From: Rikenellaceae bacterium | Lineage (GTDB): Bacteria > Bacteroidota > Bacteroidia > Bacteroidales > Rikenellaceae | NCBI GenBank assembly: GCA_015059925.1 | Contig: SUZL01000002.1 | Span: 1-64,000 of the forward strand | Length of the DNA: 64,000 bases | Direction: 5' to 3' | Part shown: positions 41,896-50,867 of the stretch, piece by piece | How the letters are laid out: every line of letters begins with the position of its first letter | Position numbering within the stretch: position 1 is the stretch's first letter | Program-made: the position numbers and the translations under genes | The notes under the pieces: model-generated | Database searches by the model: none | Told to the model about the DNA's origin: nothing | Seen by the model: only the letters and a program-made list of their open reading frames with translations

Positions 41896-42725
41896 TATTT
41901 CAATCGGATTTGATACTTCTCGGCCACAATATCGCCGCGCTTGAGCAGGATGCCTACGGCGCGCTTAAAGACCTTCTTACTCATCTGCGTTGCAGCGTGA
42001 ATTTCGTCGGGCGTAGAGTCATCGCCCACCTCGAGTACTCCGCCTTGCGACTTGAGCAGATCATACAAACTCTCTGCCGAAGCGGCCACTCCGTCGTAAC
42101 CCTCGCGGCGAAGCGAGAGGTCGATGCGGTTGTCCTCGGTTATGCGGCGGACGAAGGCCTCCACACAATCGCCCACGCTGATGCGCTGGAAGATCTGATT
42201 CTTATAGATCATACCCCAATGGCGCGAGTCGATGATGACGCGATAGCCGATCGGGCTCTCCGAGGCCACCAGCGCCTCCACCTTCTGGCGCGGTTTGACG
42301 GTGATGATGTCGTTGTCGATGTATGGCTTGAGCTTCATCGTAGCAACGCAACGGCCCGTGATGTTATCGACGTAGAGCCACACAATGTAGCTGCGTCCGG
42401 GCAAAACGCCGCCCTGCTGATTGCGGTTGGGTAGGAAGAGATCCTTGCCGCTGACGCCCCAATCGAGAAATGCTCCGTGAATGTTCTTATCGACAACCTT
42501 CAGGCACGCAACGCGGCCCTCGGTGATCAGTGGTCGGTCGGTGGTAGCCACCAGACGATCCTCCGAGTCGTGATAGACGAAGACCTCGATCTCGTCGCCC
42601 ACAGCATTCGTAAGCGAGACAAAACGATTGGGGAGCAGCACCTCCTGTCCCTCCTCGTCGGCCAGATAGAGACCGTAGTCGGATATGCGGTTTACTTTGA
42701 GTGTTTGTATTTGTCCTACTTTCAT
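41895..42725 (-). CDS. CvfB-like S1-domain RNA-binding protein
   Basis: A 276-residue protein with three S1-like OB folds and a C-terminal winged helix, as in CvfB/YitL. VNRISDYGLYLADEEGQEVLLPNRFV opens the first domain, VDKNIHGAFLDWGVSGKDLFLPNRNQ the second, YRVIIDSRHWGMIYKNQIF the third, and MSKKVFKRAVGILLKRGDIV the final helix-turn-helix. Family members affect gene expression after transcription. Confidence 0.9.
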   Translation of the reverse strand: MKVGQIQTLKVNRISDYGLYLADEEGQEVLLPNRFVSLTNAVGDEIEVFVYHDSEDRLVATTDRPLITEGRVACLKVVDKNIHGAFLDWGVSGKDLFLPNRNQQGGVLPGRSYIVWLYVDNITGRCVATMKLKPYIDNDIITVKPRQKVEALVASESPIGYRVIIDSRHWGMIYKNQIFQRISVGDCVEAFVRRITEDNRIDLSLRREGYDGVAASAESLYDLLKSQGGVLEVGDDSTPDEIHAATQMSKKVFKRAVGILLKRGDIVAEKYQIRLK

Positions 42726-42741
42726 CAGTCAATATTTTCTG

Positions 42742-42749
42742 CAAAGATA
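42742..42749 (-). promoter_or_regulatory. -7 element of the CvfB-like gene
   Basis: TATCTTTG on the minus strand, exact -7 consensus, 17 bp before the ATG and just downstream of the addA-like stop; no clear -33. Confidence 0.45.
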
Positions 42750-42766
42750 GTGTTTTTTATTGATTT

Positions 42767-45700
42767 TTACAGCGCCAGCGTGTTGCAATCGACTTTTACA
42801 ATCTGGCCGAGCGAGAGATACCACACATAACCCTCGATCTGGGTGTAGCCCATCTCGCGCAGCAGCTGCGCATAGGTGGCAACCTGACGATGGTGCGCAG
42901 CGCGCTGCTCCTCGCCAAACTTATAATCCACCACAACGGCCCGCTCGCCACGAATCATAACGCGGTCGGGGCGACGTGTGCCGACAACGCCCGCCGAAAG
43001 GATATCATTCTCTGAACGCACCTCGTCCCACTCGCCGAACCACTCGCGCACCTCGTCGCGGCAGAATTCGCGCTCGATGATCCGCTTCAGCTCCGAGGCC
43101 TGCTCGTCGCTCAGGTGGCCATTCTTCTGCTCAAGGTCGATACGTCGCATCACATCGGCGTCGTCTGCCGCCTCGCTCAATACGCCGTGCATCAAGACTC
43201 CCATACTGCGGGCCGAGCGAATCTGCTCGCCATCCTCCTCCAAATAGCGATACGACAGAGTGCGGGGACTTTGCGTAAGGGGAGATGTGGGGTAGCTGTC
43301 GAGTAATACGTTCTCGATCTGCACGGCCTTGCCTGCTCTCCTATCGGGCGCCTCCTGCACACCATACTCAGCCCAGATACGTTTGCTATCACCCTCGCCA
43401 TCGGTTTGTGCCTTATCCTGCACAGCCTCCCAGAGGAATTTTCCTACGCCCGAGATAGAGAGATTTCCCTCCTTCTGAGTAGTGTAAGGCATACAAACAT
43501 AGAGCTCCTCCTCGGCTCGCGTAAGTGCCACATAGAGTATGTTAATGCCCTCGACAGCATTGAAGACCACCTCGCGATAGTACTCGTCGGAGAACTCCGA
43601 CTCCGCCATCATCTCCTTAGAGCATTGAACGGGGAAGCACCCCAACTCGGAGACCGCACCAGCGTTTTCGTTTGGCTGTGCCCAGACAATACCCTTACCG
43701 TCAAGGCCCAACGGCCACTTGCAATAGGGGATGATAACCACCTTTCGTTCAAGGCCTTTGGCTTTGTGAATCGTGGTGAGTTCGATGGTGTCTTTATTCT
43801 GCTCGACATTAAGCGACGCTTTATATCCCTTCTCATCCCACATCTTCAGGAAGAGCTGAATATCGGCGCTCTTCGATGAGCAGAAGGCTACCACCTGCTC
43901 GTGCAGAGCCTGCAAATAGGCCACCTCGTCTTTTCTATCGCCAAGGCCGTATTCGATAACGATACGCTCAAATGCCTGCTCGGGCGAGAGTTGGCTGATT
44001 GCCGAGAGCAGAGTCAAATCATTCTCGTCGGCCGGAGCATCGTAGGCTCGGCCCAAGTAGTCGTTTACGACGGCACGGTTGATGGCATCGTCAGGATCGA
44101 GCGAGAGGCGCATAACGGCAATAATAAAGCTACTCACAGCGCCACCGCCAACAATGAGCGAGTCGCGCGTCATAAGGTTGAACGTATTGTTATGGCGCTT
44201 ATACTCCATCAGTACCTTGGCAATTCGCGCACCATCTTTACCCGTGCGGCAGAGAATTAGAATATCGTTGTAGGAGTAGCCTCGCGCAATGGCCGATTCG
44301 ATGTAATCGACAATGGGCGGCTCGTCCTGATCGTAGAGCTCAACTCGCACATAGCCACGCTTGTCGGATCTCTTGCGAGGTGTCTGCTCAAGCTCCCCGT
44401 ATGCCGAAAGCAGCATATCACGCAACTCGGTATAACACTTTTCAGAGAGTCTTTTTTGCTCGATAGCCTCCTCGAGCAGTTTATTAAGGTCGGCATTTTT
44501 AAGACTCACCACTTTACGGATAGCGTCGTTGTTGAACTCGACAATCTGCTTAAGGCTGCGCCAATTATTATTCATAGGCACCTCGGCGGCATTGCCCAAG
44601 TCCCGCCTTACATACTCCTTCAGGATTCGCCAATCACCTCCGCGCCAGCGATATATCGACTGCTTCACATCGCCCACAATCAGTATCGACTCATCCTCCG
44701 ACTGCGCCATAGCATTGCGCAGCAGGGGCACAAAGTTATGCCACTCCTTGAGCGAGGTATCCTGAAACTCGTCGATCATAAAACGCTCAAAGCGATTGCC
44801 CATCTTCTCGTAGATGAAGGGGGTGTCGTTATCGGCGATAAAACGCGAAAGGATATGTTTGGTCTCGGAGAGTAGCATAACGCCCTCCTCGTTGTTCTGA
44901 TCACGCATCTTGCCGTAGATGTCGCGTAGCATCGCATAGGTACGATAGGTTTTCCTCAAGGCCTTAAGCGATGTAGAGACCTTGGACTTATGCCTACACA
45001 GCTCGCACAACTCCACATAGAGCGGGAATAGCTCTGTCGCAAGAGATTGTGCGGCAGGGACTTTTGACCACCCGTCGGTAGAGTGGGATTTCTCGATCAT
45101 TGTAGAGGTTAGGTTAAACTCTTTTCCTGATGCACTTTTTGCGAAAATAGAGATGAATCCTGACGCCTTTTTCCAAAAATCATCCGGCTCAACGCCCGCC
45201 GCATCCATCATCTGCAAAGCCCTCTTGCCAACGGCCTTCTGCTGAGCCGCGAGCACAGCGAAGCGCTCCTGCAACGACCGTATCACTTCGAGCAATTTCT
45301 CCTTCGGCACAGCGTTTTCGATCACCTGCTGGCTATTCTCGTTGAAGATGCTACTCTCCCAGCGCTTGATCGTCTCGCGGATGTCCCAACTATTATTATC
45401 ATCGACCGACTCCTGCACAAAACCCTCGATCCAGCGCAGCAGCTCCTCGTTCTCGGCGCTATCTTCAATGAGCGAATCAACGCTCTGCTGCAAAACTTTT
45501 TTCTGGTCGAGCTCGATCGAATAGTTCAAATCATAACCCAGCTCCTTGAGGAAGGCTCGCAATATGCGCTGGAAAAATTTATCAATCGTAAGGATCGTAA
45601 AACGCGAATAGTCGTGCAGTATGCGCTGCTGAATAAGTCCTGCGCGACGGACAATCTCCTCCTGCTGAAGAGCAAGATCGCGCCTCAGATCAGCCATATA

Positions 45701-45916
45701 ACTACTACTCTCGGGATTGCGCGACAAGTTGCCTAACTCCTTCAGTATTCGGCTCTTCATCTGCTCGGTAGCCTTATTGGTGAAGGTTACGGCGAGGATG
45801 GCACGATAGAGATAGGGCTTTGAGTGGAAGTATTTGATCGTGTCGTGGATAAACTTGTATGCCAGACTGTAGGTCTTACCCGAGCCAGCGCTGGCGCTCA
45901 ATATCTTTGCTCTCAT
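42767..45916 (-). CDS. addA: AddA-like helicase-nuclease (UvrD/RecB family)
   Basis: Double-strand-break processing helicase-nuclease subunit, 1049 residues. Walker A ASAGSGKTYS at 8-17, AVTFTNKATEQMKSRI (motif Ia), FMIDEFQDTS (Walker B/motif II), VGDVKQSIYRWRGG (motif III), LTTIHKAKGLE (motif V) and LYVALTRAEEELYV (motif VI). The C-terminal RecB-type nuclease has RRPDRV, the VVVDYKFGEE motif and a following Gln in RQVATYAQL. It starts 4 bp after its partner and is one functional unit with it. Confidence 0.92.
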   Translation of the reverse strand: MRAKILSASAGSGKTYSLAYKFIHDTIKYFHSKPYLYRAILAVTFTNKATEQMKSRILKELGNLSRNPESSSYMADLRRDLALQQEEIVRRAGLIQQRILHDYSRFTILTIDKFFQRILRAFLKELGYDLNYSIELDQKKVLQQSVDSLIEDSAENEELLRWIEGFVQESVDDNNSWDIRETIKRWESSIFNENSQQVIENAVPKEKLLEVIRSLQERFAVLAAQQKAVGKRALQMMDAAGVEPDDFWKKASGFISIFAKSASGKEFNLTSTMIEKSHSTDGWSKVPAAQSLATELFPLYVELCELCRHKSKVSTSLKALRKTYRTYAMLRDIYGKMRDQNNEEGVMLLSETKHILSRFIADNDTPFIYEKMGNRFERFMIDEFQDTSLKEWHNFVPLLRNAMAQSEDESILIVGDVKQSIYRWRGGDWRILKEYVRRDLGNAAEVPMNNNWRSLKQIVEFNNDAIRKVVSLKNADLNKLLEEAIEQKRLSEKCYTELRDMLLSAYGELEQTPRKRSDKRGYVRVELYDQDEPPIVDYIESAIARGYSYNDILILCRTGKDGARIAKVLMEYKRHNNTFNLMTRDSLIVGGGAVSSFIIAVMRLSLDPDDAINRAVVNDYLGRAYDAPADENDLTLLSAISQLSPEQAFERIVIEYGLGDRKDEVAYLQALHEQVVAFCSSKSADIQLFLKMWDEKGYKASLNVEQNKDTIELTTIHKAKGLERKVVIIPYCKWPLGLDGKGIVWAQPNENAGAVSELGCFPVQCSKEMMAESEFSDEYYREVVFNAVEGINILYVALTRAEEELYVCMPYTTQKEGNLSISGVGKFLWEAVQDKAQTDGEGDSKRIWAEYGVQEAPDRRAGKAVQIENVLLDSYPTSPLTQSPRTLSYRYLEEDGEQIRSARSMGVLMHGVLSEAADDADVMRRIDLEQKNGHLSDEQASELKRIIEREFCRDEVREWFGEWDEVRSENDILSAGVVGTRRPDRVMIRGERAVVVDYKFGEEQRAAHHRQVATYAQLLREMGYTQIEGYVWYLSLGQIVKVDCNTLAL

Positions 45917-45920
45917 ATCG

Positions 45921-48764
45921 CTATCGTTTGCAAATTACCTTATAATCACAATATGTGCAGGGCGACTTGTCTCCCTTATATTCGCACCGCACAAACGGAA
46001 CTTCGGGATCGAATAATTCAAGCAGTTTAGCCCTCAGAGCCGCTTCAAACTCCTCAGCATAGGCGACATAATCGACATCGGTCTTATTGCTTATGAGCTG
46101 CGGCGTGTACTCTTTATTCATTTGTCGCGCGTAGTAAAGCGCAGGCTCGACGTTGCGATTGAGGGTGTGATAGAGCGCCATAGAGTAGATCATAATCTGA
46201 AGCGGGTATCTAAATTCTCCTGCGCTCTTAATGTCAAACAACGATGCGACAGTCGGCATATCGGGCTTCTCACGGCCTGTTTTATAGTCGATTACGCGCA
46301 ACATACCGTTATCGAGCGAGTCGATGCGATCGGCAATACCGCCAATCAATATCTCGCGTCCGTCGCCCAACGGGAAGGGGTACGATATTCGCTCCTCGGT
46401 CTTCATTACGGCAAAGTGAGGATGGGCAATATCGTAAGGGATAATGCCTTGCGAGATGTATTTCGTGATCACGTTTTTAACCATCAGCAGCGTGCCGGAG
46501 TAGTTGGTCATTAGGCTGCTCTCATTCTTGAGGTAATTGCTATTAATAGCCTCTACAACAGCTTTTTCCACTGCGTCAGTTTCGAGCATTCGGCGCAGAT
46601 GATTCTCCGGATTGGCAACGCCTTCGATAGGTTTATACAGACGCTGCATCGCATCGTGCAGGATGTTACCGAACATCGGACTATCGACATCCTCACTTAA
46701 TTCATCGCGGCTCTTCATACCTGCCACCGACGCGAAATAGAAGCTCATCGGACAGGCGACATATCGGGCAAATGCCGTCGGCGAGAGTATCGGACGATCG
46801 GCCTCCGAAGAGTAGTATCGAGCAAGTTTACGGAGTATATTTTCATCCTTGTTAACCACGCGCTCCGGCTGATCAATGGAGGTTACATCGACTCCGACGT
46901 TAATTCGTTTGATGTCGTAAGGCAACTCATAATCAAGCTGATATATATATCGGCTCTGCTCTCCCGTACTCTTCTCATCGGCCTGTGAGCAGTAGATCAT
47001 ATCAACGCGCTCGGCACGCTGAATAAGGCGATAGAAGTAGTAAGCATAGACACTCTCGTGGTGCTCGGGCGTAGGCATTCCGTAGGCCATACGCAGGTTG
47101 TAGGGGATGAACGACGAGCCGCCCGAGAGATTGCCGGGGAAGTTATCGTCGTTCATCGAGAGGATAATCACATTCTTAAAATCGAGGTTTCGCGTCTCCA
47201 GAATACCCATCACCTGAAGGCCCTCGAGCGGCTCGCCATTGAAGGGGATACGCAGGCTTTGGAGATGGCGACGAAGAAGTGAAGTATAGATTGAGATAGT
47301 TATATCTATATCACACTTTTTAAGGCAATTATCGAGTTCGATGATTGAGTCGGCGATAAGCAACATACAGGCTCTTTCGAGACTGTTTTCGTTGCGCTCC
47401 GACACGCCTTTTGAGATGCGATCGAGCATATCGTAGAGATAGGTCGATAGGGCAGAATAGCCATCTGCCGATCGGAACAACATCTGCAACGATTCATCCT
47501 CCGCAAAATACTCCTCGCCGACACGAATAGCACGGCTCTTCACAATTCCATCACGCAGACTAACAGCGTGTTGACCGACAATATCGGTTATGTAGGGGTG
47601 GGTGAGGATGTTCACCACATCGACGTGGTAGAACGTCGTGCCAGTGTCGGTTTTGCGGCAATTCTTCTGCAACTCAATCAGTCGCTCGACAAACGAGCAG
47701 GCCGCAGTCTGCTTGAGCGGATAGCCCATCGTTACATTCACATCGCCCTCGATCTTGGGAAGCGAATGTAGCAAAGGCATCAACAGCGACTCGTCGGTCA
47801 GCACGATTGCCGTCTGTTTATCGAACTTTAGATCGGGCGCGATCTGCCGCAAAAGCGTGTTCACATACTTACATTGAACGACATTTGACACACACGATAC
47901 TGCCTGCAATTTCTTACTCACAGACAGCATATTATCGTATGTTATATCATCCTTTGCTTTATATTCTCGGATGTTATCACGCATAAAGCGTCCAGCCTCC
48001 TGCACATCCTGCTCGGTGTAGTAAGAATCGTAGTCCCAGAAGAAGTCGCACTCGGCATTACGCTCGAGGTATTTCAGCACACGTTTCTCGCACTCGGACA
48101 GAGCGTTGAAGCCGATAAAGACATAGTGTCGGTCGAGCTTGGGTGAGCCCTCGCCACTCTGGATGCGCTCCACAGCCGAGCGATAGATCATACCCGTATA
48201 GGCCATGCCCGACTGTGCAATACGCTCACGAAACTGCTGATAGACAGGCCATAACGACAACCACACCGACAAAAATTTACGCTTCTCCTCGGTAAGCGAC
48301 TCCTCGATCTGGAAGTGGCTCCAGAAGTCGTGAATCACGCGGCGCATCTCCTCGGTAAGATAAGATAAGTCGGCCTCCAGCTCCTTCAGATCGCAGATGT
48401 TACGGAATAGCATCTCGGCATCGATCAGGTACTTGTCGATTAGATCGAAGTCCGAGAGCAGCACCTCGCCCCAGAAGTAGAACTTATCGAATGTTTCGGA
48501 AGGGTGATGTGCTACATACGTTTTATACAATTCGCTTAGCAACAACACCTTATCACCAATCTCATAAGGCGATGCTTCACGCATCACATCATCCATCGAC
48601 ATATAATGCGGCTGCCACACGGGGCGCCGAATGATCTGCGAGAGCGCATCCGAAAAGAAGAGTCGGGCTCGCCGCGAGGGAAAGACCAACGTGAGCGACG
48701 AGACATCGTCGCCATAACGGTCATATAGCTTCTGGGCTACCTCCTGAAGAAAAGTCTTGGGCAT
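45921..48764 (-). CDS. addB: AddB-like PD-(D/E)XK nuclease subunit, iron-sulfur type
   Basis: Partner of the AddA-like protein, 947 residues. The N-terminus opens with LTLVFPSRRARLFFSDAL and lacks the Walker A loop of Firmicutes AddB, so the helicase-like half is probably inactive, RecC-like. The C-terminal nuclease has the HD-x motif (GNILHDAMQRLY), GGIADRID and the RVIDYKTG catalytic centre. A conserved Cys in YVACPMSFYF together with C936, C939 and C945 (CTYCDYKVIC) forms the iron-sulfur staple known from AddB/Dna2-type nucleases. Confidence 0.88.
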   Translation of the reverse strand: MPKTFLQEVAQKLYDRYGDDVSSLTLVFPSRRARLFFSDALSQIIRRPVWQPHYMSMDDVMREASPYEIGDKVLLLSELYKTYVAHHPSETFDKFYFWGEVLLSDFDLIDKYLIDAEMLFRNICDLKELEADLSYLTEEMRRVIHDFWSHFQIEESLTEEKRKFLSVWLSLWPVYQQFRERIAQSGMAYTGMIYRSAVERIQSGEGSPKLDRHYVFIGFNALSECEKRVLKYLERNAECDFFWDYDSYYTEQDVQEAGRFMRDNIREYKAKDDITYDNMLSVSKKLQAVSCVSNVVQCKYVNTLLRQIAPDLKFDKQTAIVLTDESLLMPLLHSLPKIEGDVNVTMGYPLKQTAACSFVERLIELQKNCRKTDTGTTFYHVDVVNILTHPYITDIVGQHAVSLRDGIVKSRAIRVGEEYFAEDESLQMLFRSADGYSALSTYLYDMLDRISKGVSERNENSLERACMLLIADSIIELDNCLKKCDIDITISIYTSLLRRHLQSLRIPFNGEPLEGLQVMGILETRNLDFKNVIILSMNDDNFPGNLSGGSSFIPYNLRMAYGMPTPEHHESVYAYYFYRLIQRAERVDMIYCSQADEKSTGEQSRYIYQLDYELPYDIKRINVGVDVTSIDQPERVVNKDENILRKLARYYSSEADRPILSPTAFARYVACPMSFYFASVAGMKSRDELSEDVDSPMFGNILHDAMQRLYKPIEGVANPENHLRRMLETDAVEKAVVEAINSNYLKNESSLMTNYSGTLLMVKNVITKYISQGIIPYDIAHPHFAVMKTEERISYPFPLGDGREILIGGIADRIDSLDNGMLRVIDYKTGREKPDMPTVASLFDIKSAGEFRYPLQIMIYSMALYHTLNRNVEPALYYARQMNKEYTPQLISNKTDVDYVAYAEEFEAALRAKLLELFDPEVPFVRCEYKGDKSPCTYCDYKVICKR

Positions 48765-48777
48765 AAAGAGTCTATTT

Positions 48778-48793
48778 TGTTACGAAGGTAACA
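48778..48793. repeat. Inverted repeat at the addB promoter
   Basis: TGTTAC-GAAG-GTAACA, a 6-bp dyad overlapping the weak -7 element TACCTTCG (minus strand, 48783-48790; TTTC at -33 with a 19-bp spacer), 14 bp before the addB ATG. Possible operator. Confidence 0.4.
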
Positions 48794-48866
48794 AATTTTC
48801 TCCAGCCCCGAAAGAGGCAACGAAGGATTGTTGATAACTTTTTCTGCGTCTTCCGCGCCGCGCCGA

Positions 48867-49796
48867 TTAGTCGAAGGACTGCATACCCGACTGCGCGATG
48901 CGGATTATGCGCTGCACCTCATCGGGCGAGAGCTCCATAAAGAAGTAGTGGATAGGATCGACACGCAGGTCGTTGTAGCGCACCTCGTAATGAAGGTGTG
49001 GCGCAAGCGAGAGGCCCGAATTGCCCGACAGAGCAATCACATCGCCGCGCTGAACGCGCTGGCCACGACGCACTAACGTGCTGAGCAGGTGGCTATAAGA
49101 GGTTTTGTAGCCGTTGCCGTGATCGATGACGATGGTCTTACCGAGCGTAGAACTCTTATCCGAAATCTCACGCACCACACCATCCGCCGTAGCAAAGACG
49201 CTCGAGCCCTCGGCGACGGTATAATCCACGCCCTGATGCGATTGCGGAGTGCGGTAGAAGGGGTTAAGAACGGTGCCATAGCCCGCCGTCAGGAGCGTAA
49301 GTTGCTTGTTCAGAACGGGTTGGATCGAAGGGATATTGCGGCTCTTATCGCCCAATCCATCGCCCAACTCCTTGATACGTCGCCACGAAGCCTCCAACTC
49401 GTCGGTTTTGGCACTCATCTCGTCGATCTCGGTCTTGAGATCGATCGCAAGGCGGCGCTTGCTCTTGGCGATATTGCGCTCGTAGAGGGCCAGACGCTCC
49501 TCGCTCTGCTCGGTCTCCAGATCGTAAGGATCGGACTCAAACAGAATGCGAAAGACGCTCTTGTCGCGTGCGGTGATATTGTCGAGCACCATCTCCAGCG
49601 AGTCGTATCGCTCGGAGAGTGCATCATACTGCTCGCGCATAAGGTCGGTCGAGGAGCGCATACGATACTCGGCCGGCGTGTCAAAGAGCAGCGAGAAGCC
49701 AAAATAGTACACCAAAGCCACTCCAACCCACGCAAAGAGTCGGATAAGCAGGCGGATGATGCGCTTGCGACGGAGTTGTTCTGCTTGCTTTGTCAT
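48867..49796 (-). CDS. M23 family membrane-anchored metallopeptidase (second of pair)
   Basis: A 309-residue peptidoglycan hydrolase-like protein: membrane anchor about 12-33, coiled coil about 50-130, then the M23/LytM domain with HQGVDY and PHLHYEVR zinc motifs intact. Such anchored M23 proteins cut peptide bridges in the wall or act as regulators. It starts 2 bp after a paralogue. Confidence 0.92.
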   Translation of the reverse strand: MTKQAEQLRRKRIIRLLIRLFAWVGVALVYYFGFSLLFDTPAEYRMRSSTDLMREQYDALSERYDSLEMVLDNITARDKSVFRILFESDPYDLETEQSEERLALYERNIAKSKRRLAIDLKTEIDEMSAKTDELEASWRRIKELGDGLGDKSRNIPSIQPVLNKQLTLLTAGYGTVLNPFYRTPQSHQGVDYTVAEGSSVFATADGVVREISDKSSTLGKTIVIDHGNGYKTSYSHLLSTLVRRGQRVQRGDVIALSGNSGLSLAPHLHYEVRYNDLRVDPIHYFFMELSPDEVQRIIRIAQSGMQSFD

Positions 49797-49798
49797 AT

Positions 49799-50764
49799 CT
49801 ATTCAGCCTCGTAGTTAGCATCCTGAATCTGTCCCATAAGGCTCTTGTAGGCCTCGGCCGACATATTCTGGTCGAAGTAATTAATCGGATTAACGTGCGT
49901 GCGGTTGTATATCACCTCGTAGTGAAGGTGCGGAGCGGTCGAGATGCCCGTGTTGCCCATCTCGGCAATGAGCTGGCCGCGCGTTATGGTGTCGCCCTTC
50001 TCGACAAGGAGTTTATTCAGGTGCGCATAGCGCGTCTTGTAGCCATAGCCGTGATCGATAAGAATCTGAGTACCATAGCCATATCTCGCTCGACTACGCT
50101 CGACATACTCTACCACGCCATCGCCCGTAGCATAGATCGGATCGCCCACGCGGCCGGGCATATCCACGCCGCTATGGAACTTCCAGCGACGCAGCACGGG
50201 GTGGTTGCGGTAGCCGAAAGCGCCGATCTTATTGCGCAACTTCGAGCGATCGATGGGCCAGATGGCAGGCACCGAGGTCGAGAAGCGTTCCTTATCCTCG
50301 GAGAGAATCTGCAACTCGTCCATCGACTTGGATTCGAGGTAGAGGCTACGCGCCAACTGATCCATCTGCTGCCACATACGCTTCATCACGGGCGAGTAGT
50401 CGTTACCCTCTATCGAGGCATATTTTGAGTCGGCATAGCGGTCGTAAACGCCGTCGATGGAGAGCGTGTCGGACGAGAAGAGCGGACGATAGACGAAATT
50501 GTCGCGGTGGCGAATCTGCTCGAGCTGTCGTTGAGCCGAGGCGATGCGATTCTCGAGAATCTCATATTTGAGTTTCAGGGCACGTCTTTCGTCGGCCAGA
50601 CGGAACATCTTCGGGGTGTAGAAAAGCGACGAAAAGAGCAGATTACAAATAGCTACGAGGATGAATCCGATCAGCAGGTTGCGCACCAAACGATACGAAC
50701 GCAGGCGGTGGATGAGGCTTTGAACCTCCTCCTGACCATTATGTTTGATCGAAAAACGCCTCAT
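49799..50764 (-). CDS. M23 family membrane-anchored metallopeptidase (first of pair)
   Basis: A 321-residue paralogue of the next gene: anchor about 30-52, coiled coil about 55-150, LytM domain with FHSGVDMPG and PHLHYEVI. All zinc ligands (HxGxD and HxH) are kept, so it is probably active. Its promoter region is shared with alaS. The pair could split the work of septal and lateral wall remodelling, but that is inference. Confidence 0.92.
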   Translation of the reverse strand: MRRFSIKHNGQEEVQSLIHRLRSYRLVRNLLIGFILVAICNLLFSSLFYTPKMFRLADERRALKLKYEILENRIASAQRQLEQIRHRDNFVYRPLFSSDTLSIDGVYDRYADSKYASIEGNDYSPVMKRMWQQMDQLARSLYLESKSMDELQILSEDKERFSTSVPAIWPIDRSKLRNKIGAFGYRNHPVLRRWKFHSGVDMPGRVGDPIYATGDGVVEYVERSRARYGYGTQILIDHGYGYKTRYAHLNKLLVEKGDTITRGQLIAEMGNTGISTAPHLHYEVIYNRTHVNPINYFDQNMSAEAYKSLMGQIQDANYEAE

Positions 50765-50792
50765 ACTATATTAAAATAATCGTTCTTTGGTG

Positions 50793-50800
50793 CAAATTTA
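50793..50800 (-). promoter_or_regulatory. -7 element of the M23 pair
   Basis: TAAATTTG on the minus strand, exact consensus, with ATTG 20 bp upstream (at 50821-50824 on the plus strand as CAAT). Faces and overlaps the alaS promoter. Confidence 0.6.
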
Positions 50801-50812
50801 GCGTAAAATGTG

Positions 50813-50820
50813 TAAATTTG
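50813..50820 (+). promoter_or_regulatory. -7 element of alaS
   Basis: TAAATTTG, exact consensus, 47 bp before the alaS ATG; the only TTTG upstream is 23 bp away. Confidence 0.5.
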
Positions 50821-50867
50821 CAATCTGTATTGACAATATAACGATTCGAATAGCAAAAACAGTATAT

